From assembly GCA_003243865.1 (NCBI GenBank), contig QHBQ01000520.1:1-15609 (forward strand): a stretch of DNA of 15,609 nt, in the 5' to 3' direction. The notes under the pieces are model-generated. The model saw only the letters and a program-made list of their open reading frames with translations, was not told the DNA's origin and did not search any database. Source of the stretch: Candidatus Chloroheliales bacterium (lineage in GTDB: Bacteria; Chloroflexota; Chloroflexia; QHBQ01). Positions 1 to 7,939 of this stretch are shown piece after piece; the first letter of the stretch is position 1, and each line of letters opens with the position of its first letter. Made by a program: the position numbers and the translations under genes.

Positions 1-3000
1 AATCCACGACCCGATGTTGAGGGTACTGAAACCACCGTAACCGCATCTGGCGCTGACCTGAACCTGAGCTTCAATCCACGACCCGATGTTGAGGGTACTG
101 AAACGTAGCACCATGCGCTGGATCTCCAAAGTGAAGGCTTGCTTCAATCCACGACCCGATGTTGAGGGTACTGAAACGACTTGTACAACCGTTTCAGCGC
201 CACATTTCCGATGGTGCTTCAATCCACGACCCGATGTTGAGGGTACTGAAACTGGAATTGCTCATTGCCATTGCCGATCAGCCAGGTGCTTCAATCCACG
301 ACCCGATGTTGAGGGTACTGAAACCGTTGGCAGAGGGTGAACGAGTTGCCGGAGATGCCAGCTTCAATCCACGACCCGATGTTGAGGGTACTGAAACACG
401 CCCAATCCGCGCAAGCTGAACGAGCTACACGACAGCGCTTCAATCCACGACCCGATGTTGAGGGTACTGAAACTCGTATTCGATAACATTCAGAGCGAAA
501 GAGAAGCGAGCTTCAATCCACGACCCGATGTTGAGGGTACTGAAACAATCAGATGCTCCACCGCATACGTCGTAATCCAGGTGCTTCAATCCACGACCCG
601 ATGTTGAGGGTACTGAAACATACGCCACCGGCGTCGGCTCCGGCGGCCTGAAATACAGGCTTCAATCCACGACCCGATGTTGAGGGTACTGAAACTCCGA
701 ACATGATGAGCATTCGCAGACACGCCTTCCGCTTCAATCCACGACCCGATGTTGAGGGTACTGAAACAGTTTCGCCAACATTTTCTCTAGCGCACGCACC
801 CCCATGCTTCAATCCACGACCCGATGTTGAGGGTACTGAAACACCCTCACAGCACTCAATCCATGAAGATAGTCATGAGCTTCAATCCACGACCCGATGT
901 TGAGGGTACTGAAACCTCACCACCTTCCACCAGCAGCAGATGCCGAGGGTGCTTCAATCCACGACCCGATGTTGAGGGTACTGAAACGGTTGCCAGAATA
1001 AATACGCTCCAAAAACGCCAACCAGCTTCAATCCACGACCCGATGTTGAGGGTACTGAAACGCTCGACCTTTCCGCCTATCTGGATATTCAGTACATGCT
1101 TCAATCCACGACCCGATGTTGAGGGTACTGAAACTGCAGGTTGAAGCGCCTCTCCAACTCCACCCTTGAGGCTTCAATCCACGACCCGATGTTGAGGGTA
1201 CTGAAACATATACCCCTACCGCGAGGGCAAACACCGATAAGCTTCAATCCACGACCCGATGTTGAGGGTACTGAAACCTGGGCCAGCAGCCCCGCCGCCA
1301 GGATATTAGTTGGCGCGCTTCAATCCACGACCCGATGTTGAGGGTACTGAAACCTGAAGATGCACGGGGGCGGGATTGCCTCAGACTATGCGCTTCAATC
1401 CACGACCCGATGTTGAGGGTACTGAAACTGCCTAGGTCGGCAAGGATGTCGGTCAGCGGACGCTTCTGCTTCAATCCACGACCCGATGTTGAGGGTACTG
1501 AAACCCTCTTTCTGCGGCATTGCCGCACTTGTGTATGTGTAGCTTCAATCCACGACCCGATGTTGAGGGTACTGAAACCCCGCACGGCGCAGAGGAAGGC
1601 AAGGGCGTACCCGGCTTCAATCCACGACCCGATGTTGAGGGTACTGAAACAGCGCGACAAAGGTGCAAAATGGCTATCAGAACCCCAGGCTTCAATCCAC
1701 GACCCGATGTTGAGGGTACTGAAACTCGGATGAGCGGAAGATGAAGTGAACGCTGGCTTGCGTGCTTCAATCCACGACCCGATGTTGAGGGTACTGAAAC
1801 CAGTGGTAATGGCGGGCGATGCTACGATCCAGCCCAGCTTCAATCCACGACCCGATGTTGAGGGTACTGAAACACACCCCATCGCCCTTGCCGTACAGCG
1901 GCTTCAGCAGCTTCAATCCACGACCCGATGTTGAGGGTACTGAAACCCATATCTGCGCCGTTGGTTGCTGCTGGGGTTCGCTTGCTTCAATCCACGACCC
2001 GATGTTGAGGGTACTGAAACGCCCGCTGGCTGCCACTACGCGATTGCCAGCGGTTGGGCTTCAATCCACGACCCGATGTTGAGGGTACTGAAACTGATTG
2101 CATCATCAACTATGCTCATGCCAGGTTCTTCGCTTCAATCCACGACCCGATGTTGAGGGTACTGAAACACGGACTTGACCCCCTCCACCAGCAGAGGGAT
2201 TGCGCTTCAATCCACGACCCGATGTTGAGGGTACTGAAACCCCCTGATAACATCCTGTTCTGGCCTACCCACGATTGCTTCAATCCACGACCCGATGTTG
2301 AGGGTACTGAAACCTACTGGCGTAGAGACGAAACAGATGAGGTAACGCGGCTTCAATCCACGACCCGATGTTGAGGGTACTGAAACTGCGGCCAGCGGCA
2401 TAGTTGCGCGTGCCGACATCGTAGAGCTTCAATCCACGACCCGATGTTGAGGGTACTGAAACGACAGCCAGAAGGCAGACGCAGTGACCGGCGAACTGCT
2501 TCAATCCACGACCCGATGTTGAGGGTACTGAAACGCCACCGAGCAGATGCACATCGCGGCCTGCGAACTCAGCTTCAATCCACGACCCGATGTTGAGGGT
2601 ACTGAAACCTTCATTGACAATCGTACTCTCCCGCGCGGATACCCGCTTCAATCCACGACCCGATGTTGAGGGTACTGAAACACCGTCGCCGGGGTAATGG
2701 ATGACTATCTTGCTGATGGCTTCAATCCACGACCCGATGTTGAGGGTACTGAAACTTCAGCAGCAACGTTGCAGAGGCGAAAGCGCGATTTGAGCTTCAA
2801 TCCACGACCCGATGTTGAGGGTACTGAAACCCTTGCTTGATGAAAGACCTGCCGCCGCATACCCCCAGCTTCAATCCACGACCCGATGTTGAGGGTACTG
2901 AAACTGTTCGACAATCTTCACTGCCGTTTTGCTCATTCGAGCTTCAATCCACGACCCGATGTTGAGGGTACTGAAACGCGCACCTGGTGCCAGGTTAGCG

Positions 3001-3050
3001 CACGGCTGATGCGGCTTCAATCCACGACCCGATGTTGAGGGTACTGAAAC
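1..3050 (+). CRISPR. CRISPR array, 42 repeats (first truncated by window edge), 41 spacers
   Basis: A 37-nt direct repeat begins GCTTCAATCCACGACCC and ends GAGGGTACTGAAAC. Copies start at 68, 141, 216, 288, 361, 437, 510, 583, 659, 731 and so on, up to 3014-3050; positions 1-32 are the tail of a copy cut by the window edge. All full copies read as identical. The 41 spacers are 33-39 nt long, mostly 35-38, and none repeats another. The repeat's ACTGAAAC end matches the usual crRNA 5' handle, so transcription is probably on the + strand with the leader to the left, outside the window. The repeat has weak internal complementarity (ACCC with GGGT; terminal TTCA with TGAA). No cas gene is present, so the type is unassigned; repeat and spacer lengths fit type I or III systems. 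Open frames here are produced by the stop-poor repeat and are not genes. Confidence 0.99.
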
Positions 3051-3088
3051 TCTGCGCGGTGTGCAAGCAATATTGATAACCGAGCGGG

Positions 3089-3105
3089 GCTTCAATCCAC
3101 GACCC
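3089..3105 (+). repeat. Broken CRISPR half-repeat at array interruption
   Basis: The first 17 nt of the canonical repeat (GCTTCAATCCACGACCC) follow a normal-length 38-nt spacer (3051-3088). The sequence then diverges into a purine-rich stretch leading into the next gene. The missing right half of the repeat is not found at the far side of the inserted segment, so this is not a clean insertion that kept both halves. Confidence 0.9.
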
Positions 3106-3129
3106 AATGAAGCAGAAAGAAGAAGAGAA

Positions 3130-3567
3130 GTGAGGCTTGACGAGCGGGATCACAGGTCATTGGTGCTCTGGGCCACTGACTGCGCTGAGCATGTACTTCC
3201 ATACTTCGAGGAGATGTTCCCGGGAGACGACCGACCTCGGAAAGCTGTCGAAGCAGGGCGTGCCTGGGTGCGCGGTGAGATAACTTTGAGTGATGCGCGC
3301 GCCGCCGCATTTGCCGCCCACGCCTCCGCCCGCGACGCCGATCAAGCGGCTGCCCGTGCCGCCGCCCGCGCTGCCGGTCACGCCGCCGCAACTGCCCATG
3401 TTGTCGGTCACGCCACTCACGCTGCCGCCTATGCTGTCACTGCCGCCACCTATGCCGCCGTTTCCACCGACGCCGCCGCTGCCGCCACCAAGGAACGTGA
3501 TTGGCAATACCGACACCTTCCGGAGCACCTTCGGTCAGGAGCGTTTCTCGCCCGAGACGATAACTGA
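3130..3567 (+). CDS. Imm5-like putative immunity protein inside the CRISPR locus
   Basis: Encodes 145 aa from GTG at 3130, beginning MRLDERDHRSL, just after a purine-rich AAGAAGAG stretch that could serve as ribosome binding site. The N-terminal part (LVLWATDCAEHVLPYFEE, then DDRPRKAVEAGRAWVRGE) leads into an alanine/histidine-rich helical middle with repeated AAGHAA and AAY motifs. The end, around ERDWQYRHLPEHLR, is charged. This arrangement is how I remember the Imm5 family of predicted immunity proteins (polymorphic-toxin type), which are small, all-helical and alanine-rich. The same frame opens further upstream at 3061, but that stretch is CRISPR spacer and repeat. No toxin gene is adjacent, so the partner is unknown. 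Transcription may be read-through from the array. The low-complexity Ala/His composition limits certainty. The protein could instead be an unrelated helical protein, though the non-repetitive N- and C-terminal ends argue for a real gene. Confidence 0.62.
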   Translation: MRLDERDHRSLVLWATDCAEHVLPYFEEMFPGDDRPRKAVEAGRAWVRGEITLSDARAAAFAAHASARDADQAAARAAARAAGHAAATAHVVGHATHAAAYAVTAATYAAVSTDAAAAATKERDWQYRHLPEHLRSGAFLARDDN

Positions 3568-3584
3568 GGGCCTGTGTCGGCCCT
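3567..3584 (+). terminator. Short GC hairpin after the Imm5-like gene
   Basis: AGGGCC and GGCCCT form a 6-bp stem around the loop TGTGTC, starting at the last base of the gene's stop codon. No T-run follows, and the hairpin overlaps the first base pairs of the next CRISPR-like repeat. It is a weak terminator candidate and may be chance. Confidence 0.25.
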
Positions 3585-3987
3585 GCAATCTACTACCGGC
3601 TAATGAGGGGACTGAAACACCAACCACGCTTACCCACTCGTGTTACATTGCCGCCTGCAATCTACTACCGGCTAATGAGGGGACTGAAACTGGGTTTGGT
3701 GTCGGGGATGTTCTCGTCAACGAAAATGGGGCATCAATCTACTACCGGCTAATGAGGGTACTGAAACGATCACCGGCGCGGGCAACAACTATGCGTTCAG
3801 CCCCTTCAATCAACGACCCGCTAATGAGGGCACTGAAACAGCCTTAGCTCGATCAGTCTCGCGACCAGCGTGACCAGGCTTCAATACACGCCCCAATGTT
3901 AGGGGTACTGAAACGGGTTGAGCAGGTTCAGCGGGTGAGGACAGATGTACGCTTCAATCCACGACCCGATGTTGAGGGTACTGAAAC
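3582..3987 (+). CRISPR. Mini-array of six divergent CRISPR repeats, five spacers
   Basis: Six 37-nt units lie at 3582-3618, 3654-3690, 3731-3767, 3803-3839, 3878-3914 and 3951-3987, separated by spacers of 35, 40, 35, 38 and 36 nt. Every unit keeps the ACTGAAAC end. By hand alignment to the main-array repeat, mismatches are 9, 9, 7, 6, 5 and 0 from left to right. The first two units are identical to each other (CTACTACCGGCTAATGAGGG core), and the last is an exact canonical copy. Position is consistent with the trailer side of the locus, cut off from the main array by the Imm5-like gene. Repeat and spacer lengths are preserved, so units could still be processed if transcribed. Confidence 0.92.
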
Positions 3988-4096
3988 GGGCAGTCGGTAG
4001 CGTTGTTGGTCATCTCGCGGTGGCCGCGCGAGGTTACTGCAGTGGCGGCCGAGATGCTGTTTCAGAGCATGGCGGGTGAACAGGGTTAGCCTCTGC

Positions 4097-4126
4097 TTGC
4101 GTCGGCGAACTCTAGGGTGGTATAAT
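4097..4126 (+). promoter_or_regulatory. Probable promoter of the helicase-methylase-ATPase operon
   Basis: An exact -10 hexamer TATAAT lies at 4121-4126, with TTGCGT 18 nt upstream at 4097-4102 as a weaker -35. The expected start would fall about 40 nt before the helicase ATG at 4173, and a GGAAAGG ribosome binding site at 4156-4162 lies 10 nt upstream of that ATG. The stretch 3988-4096 between the last CRISPR repeat and this promoter contains no gene; it holds one small hairpin (CTCGCG at 4014-4019 paired with CGCGAG at 4027-4032), too weak to name. Confidence 0.6.
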
Positions 4127-4172
4127 CCCGCCACCGCATTTTGTCCCACCGCTTTGGAAAGGCATCCATTAC

Positions 4173-7100
4173 ATGGCTGAACTGAAGGATTTGCAGAAGG
4201 GCGCACAGGTGCGCGGCATCGTCCCTGATGTTGCTGTGACCATCGTGGATGCGACGCGGCTGGGTTCCGCTGCCGTCAACCTGACCTATCGCAACGAGCA
4301 GACCGGCGACATTGGCAGCCGGTTGGTGCTGGGCTTCGATGTTGGCGGGTTGACGGTGGAGCGCGACGACCGGCAGTGGGCCTTCGACGGCGACGGTGCC
4401 CGCTTCCGGCTGGCGCTGGAGGCGCGGCGCATCCAAATGGCCTTCATGTTCGACACTTTGCTGGGCATTACCACCTCCAAGGTTGACCCTCTGCCGCATC
4501 AGATTTCCGCCGTGTACGAGCGACTGCTCAAGCAGCAACCGCTGCGCTTCCTGCTTGCCGACGACCCCGGCGCGGGCAAGACCATCATGGCGGGCCTGCT
4601 GATTAAGGAACTGATGCTGCGCGGCGACCTCGAACGCTGCCTGATCGTCGTTCCGGCCAGCCTTGCCGACCAGTGGAAGGTGGAGATGCAGGATAAGTTT
4701 AACATTGACTTCCGCATCTTCGGTCGTAGCGAGATTGCCGACGCGCACGGTAACCCCTTTGCCAACGATAAGCTGGTCATCAGTCGGCTCGACCTGCTCA
4801 AGCAGGACCAGAACATGGAGCTGCTGCGCCAGAGCGATTGGGACCTTGTGGTGGTGGACGAGGCGCACAAGATGAGCGCTACCTACGACTCTGCTGGTGG
4901 CCGCCGTGAGACTGCCCGCTACAAGCTGGGCAAGCTGCTCGGCGAACACACCCGCCACCTGCTGCTGATGACCGCCACGCCGCATCGGGGCAAGGATGAG
5001 GACTTCCAACTGTTCATGGCCCTGCTCGACCCCGACCGCTTCGAGGGCAAGTACCGCGCGGAAGTGCATCGCAAGCAGGATGTAAGCGACATCATGCGCC
5101 GTCTGCTCAAAGAGGACATCCTCGACTTCGATGGTCGCCATCTGTTCCCGGAGAGGTTCGCGGACACGGTCAGCTACCAGCTGAGTCGCGGCGAGGATGG
5201 CAACCCCAGCGAGCATGAGCTTTACCGGCAGGTGACCAGCTATGTGCGTGAGCAGATGGGTCGGGCCGAGGCCATTGTGCGCGAGGCCGAGCAGCAGAAG
5301 GCCACCGGCGATGGTGACGGCAAGACCAGGGGCGCGGGCGAGGCGAAGCAGCGCAGCTTCGCGATTGGCTTCGCCCTCACCATCTTGCAGCGCCGCCTGG
5401 CCTCGTCGCCCAATGCCATCTACAGGTCGCTCAACCGCCGCCGCGAACGGTTGGAGAAGGCGCTGCGCGAAAAGCAGACCGACGGCTTCAATCTCACCGC
5501 CATTGCCTATCTGCCCGAAAACATGGATGAACTGGATGACCGCTCTGATGAGGATGCTGAAGTGGCCGAGCTGCTCTCCTCGGCTAGCGCGGCTACCAGC
5601 CTGCGCGAGCTGCAACAGGAGATTGACACCCTCACGCACCTGGAAAACATCGCCAAGACGCTGGTGGATAGCGGCAGCGACAGCAAGTGGCGCAGGCTGC
5701 GGCAGGTGTTGCTCGAAGAGCCGGAGATGCTCGACCCGCACGGCCAGCGCTTCAAGCTGGTCATCTTCACCGAACATCGTGACACCCTTACCTACCTCAG
5801 CGACAAGATTGGCGAACTGATGGGCAAGCAGGCGATTACCACCATCCACGGCAGTATGCGCCTGGAAGAACGACTTGCCAACCAGGACGAGTTCGTCAAC
5901 AACCCCGATGTTCGCTTCCTGGTCGCCACCGACGCGGCGGGCGAGGGCATCAACCTGCAACGCGCCGCCCATCTGATGGTCAACTACGATTTGCCCTGGA
6001 ACCCCAACCGCCTGGAGCAACGCTTTGGCCGCATCCACCGTTACGGCCAGACCGAAAAGTGCTTCTGCTGGAACCTGATTGCCAGCGACACCCGCGAGGG
6101 CCAGGTGTTCGAGACCATCCTGGGGAAGTTGAATGAGATGCGCGAGGCGCTAGGTGACCGCGTTTTCGATGTGCTTGGCACCCTGTTCGAGGAAGCGCCG
6201 CTGGACAAGCTGGTGATGGGCGCGGTGCTTAAGAGTGAGCAGGATGATGGCTATATGCAGCAGGTCATCGAACTGGTGGATAAGGAGCATTTCGTCAAGG
6301 CGCTGGAGGAGAACGCGCTCAACAAGGAAGACTTCGGCCCCGGCATCCTGGCCGACATCAAGGAACTGGTGCAGCGCGCCGAGGTCAGCCGCCTGGTGCC
6401 TTATTTCATCGCCTCGTTCTTCCTCGAGGCGTTCCGCAACCTGGGCGGCGAGGCGGTCGAGCGCGAGGCGGGCCGCTACGAGATTAAGTTTGTTCCCAAC
6501 GAATTGCGCGCCCGCGCCAGGCGCAACGGTCACCACATCGTCACCAAGTATGCCCGCATCTGCTTCGATAAGGCCGACATCGCCGCCCCCGGCCACAGCC
6601 GCGCTGCGCTCAAGGCTGAGTTCATCGCCCCCGGCCACTCGCTGCTCGATACCGTGGTCGAACTGCTGCTGGAGCGCGAGGGCAGCCTGCTGCGCGAGGG
6701 CACCATCCTGGTAGACCACCGCCCCGACGCCCCCGCCAACCCGCGGGTGATGTTCTGCGTGCGCCAGGATATTACCGACCAGACCGTCGCCACCGCCAGC
6801 GGCCCGCACGTGGTTTCCAGTGCGCTCAACTTCGTGGAGATTGATGCCGACGGCAACACCGAAGCCACCCGCCAGGGGCCATACTTGGACTATCGCCCGC
6901 TGCAGCCCCATGAAGTGGCGACGGCAGCGCAGATTCGCCACGATTGGCTCAGCCCCGATGTGGAGCAGATGGCGGTCAACTATGCGATCGGCCAACTGCT
7001 GCCCGCCCAGTTGCAGGAGGTCACTGCCGCCCGCACTGCCCTGCTCGCCAAGACTGAGCAGGCGGTGCGTTTGCGCCTGGAGCAGGAGATTGTCTACTGG

Positions 7101-7796
7101 GACTCGCGGGCGCAGCAGTTCAAGGAGCAGGAGCTGGCGGGCAAGCAGCCGAAGATGAACTCCGAAGCCGCCGCCCGCCGCCGCGACGAGCTACTCGCCC
7201 GCCTCGATAGCCGCATGGCGAAGCTGAAGCAGGAGCGCAATATCGGGGCGCAACTTCCATTGGTCGTCGCGGGCGCGCTGGTCATCCCCGCCGCGCTGCT
7301 GCCCGCCGCGCCCCAACCCGCTGCCGACGGCGAGGATGAGTTCCAACTGCCCTACGGCGGCGACCCCGCTGCCCGCCGCCGCATCGAGCAGCTTGCGATG
7401 GCCGCAGTGATGGAGGCGGAGCGGCGGATGGGCTTTGAGCCATGCGATGTGTCGGCCATCAATCGTGGCTTCGACATCGAATCGCGCTCACCGCGCGACG
7501 CATATGGCCGCCCCGCCGACCCCGACGTTCACCTCCGCTTCATCGAGGTCAAGGGCCGCGCCGCCGCCGCTGATGTCGTGACCATCACCCGCAACGAGTG
7601 CATCGCCGGGCTGAACAGCGAAAACGACTTCATCCTCGCCATCGCTCTAATCGCGGCAGACGAAGTGGTTGCCCTCTACTACGTCCCCGACCCCATCCAC
7701 CGCATCATGCCCGCCCAGCCCGACTGGTCGCTGATCTCGTTCGACGCTGACATCAAGCAGCTACTCGCTTATCCCGGAGTGCGAAAGTTGCTCTAA
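4173..7796 (+). CDS. SNF2-family helicase with C-terminal DUF3883 domain
   Basis: A 1207-aa superfamily 2 helicase, probably a DNA translocase of a phage-defence module. The motor motifs are intact and ordered: Walker A GAGKT at 133-137, DEAH at 229-232, TATPH at about 267-271, motif V DAAGEGINLQ from 587, and motif VI QRFGRIHRYGQ at 616-626. The spacing and the HRYGQ ending fit the SNF2/HepA (RapA-like) group. A charged, probably coiled-coil stretch covers about 945-1030. The C-terminal end carries a DUF3883-type domain: GFDIES around 1099-1104, FIEVKG at 1123-1128, then TRNEC. The spaced D and ExK look like a PD-(D/E)XK nuclease core, which is my inference. The start is chosen for GGAAAGG 10 nt upstream and the promoter at 4097-4126. 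It is first of three defence genes, 143 bp before the methylase. Similar helicases occur in DISARM and BREX operons, but no DrmB, PglZ or phospholipase D gene is seen here. Confidence 0.93.
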   Translation: MAELKDLQKGAQVRGIVPDVAVTIVDATRLGSAAVNLTYRNEQTGDIGSRLVLGFDVGGLTVERDDRQWAFDGDGARFRLALEARRIQMAFMFDTLLGITTSKVDPLPHQISAVYERLLKQQPLRFLLADDPGAGKTIMAGLLIKELMLRGDLERCLIVVPASLADQWKVEMQDKFNIDFRIFGRSEIADAHGNPFANDKLVISRLDLLKQDQNMELLRQSDWDLVVVDEAHKMSATYDSAGGRRETARYKLGKLLGEHTRHLLLMTATPHRGKDEDFQLFMALLDPDRFEGKYRAEVHRKQDVSDIMRRLLKEDILDFDGRHLFPERFADTVSYQLSRGEDGNPSEHELYRQVTSYVREQMGRAEAIVREAEQQKATGDGDGKTRGAGEAKQRSFAIGFALTILQRRLASSPNAIYRSLNRRRERLEKALREKQTDGFNLTAIAYLPENMDELDDRSDEDAEVAELLSSASAATSLRELQQEIDTLTHLENIAKTLVDSGSDSKWRRLRQVLLEEPEMLDPHGQRFKLVIFTEHRDTLTYLSDKIGELMGKQAITTIHGSMRLEERLANQDEFVNNPDVRFLVATDAAGEGINLQRAAHLMVNYDLPWNPNRLEQRFGRIHRYGQTEKCFCWNLIASDTREGQVFETILGKLNEMREALGDRVFDVLGTLFEEAPLDKLVMGAVLKSEQDDGYMQQVIELVDKEHFVKALEENALNKEDFGPGILADIKELVQRAEVSRLVPYFIASFFLEAFRNLGGEAVEREAGRYEIKFVPNELRARARRNGHHIVTKYARICFDKADIAAPGHSRAALKAEFIAPGHSLLDTVVELLLEREGSLLREGTILVDHRPDAPANPRVMFCVRQDITDQTVATASGPHVVSSALNFVEIDADGNTEATRQGPYLDYRPLQPHEVATAAQIRHDWLSPDVEQMAVNYAIGQLLPAQLQEVTAARTALLAKTEQAVRLRLEQEIVYWDSRAQQFKEQELAGKQPKMNSEAAARRRDELLARLDSRMAKLKQERNIGAQLPLVVAGALVIPAALLPAAPQPAADGEDEFQLPYGGDPAARRRIEQLAMAAVMEAERRMGFEPCDVSAINRGFDIESRSPRDAYGRPADPDVHLRFIEVKGRAAAADVVTITRNECIAGLNSENDFILAIALIAADEVVALYYVPDPIHRIMPAQPDWSLISFDADIKQLLAYPGVRKLL

Positions 7797-7803
7797 CCAC
7801 CAG

Positions 7804-7868
7804 GTTGATTAACCAAGCCCCCAGCGGGGTTTGGATGTTGATTAACTAAGCCCCCAGCGGGGGTTTGG
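7804..7868 (+). repeat. Two tandem hairpin repeats between helicase and methylase genes
   Basis: Two near-identical copies, 7804-7834 and 7837-7868, each begin GTTGATTAAC and contain a CCCCCAGCGGGG hairpin followed by TTTGG. They differ by one C/T change and one G in the stem. They resemble dispersed palindromic repeats seen in intergenic DNA of GC-rich bacteria. The GGGGGTTT side could weakly attenuate transcription between the genes, but there is no classical U-tract. Confidence 0.8.
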
Positions 7869-7939
7869 GGGAGAATGGTGAACCCCCCACCAAGCCAATC
7901 GTAACCGTCAACCCATTCTACAATCAGGAGACCCTGTCC

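Noticed and set aside
2021..2034. The start of the spacer at 2021-2057 (GCCCGCTGGCTGCC) matches 14 nt of the methylase gene at 8061-8074, hinting at self-targeting.
   Set aside because: The match stops after 14 nt and is GC-rich; with 41 spacers and this base composition such a hit is expected by chance.
86..3107. Many overlapping open frames on both strands with repeated peptides such as CFNPRPDVEGTET and FSTLNIGSWIEA.
   Set aside because: They are translations of the CRISPR repeat, which lacks stops in several frames; the peptides repeat exactly with the 37-nt unit.
3157..3528. A glycine-rich minus-strand frame opposite the Imm5-like gene.
   Set aside because: It is the antisense of alanine codons (GCC to GGC) and has no structure of its own.
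3290..3847. A proline-rich plus-strand frame overlapping the Imm5-like gene and running into the mini-array.
   Set aside because: It is a shifted reading of the alanine-rich gene and continues through CRISPR repeats and spacers.
4086..6038. A 650-codon open frame on the minus strand.
   Set aside because: It lies antisense to the well-supported helicase gene and arises from its GC-rich codon pattern; no recognisable domain is seen.
7865..7939. A 25-codon upstream extension of the methylase.
   Set aside because: It begins within the intergenic hairpin repeat; the conserved N-terminus and AGGAG point to ATG 7940.
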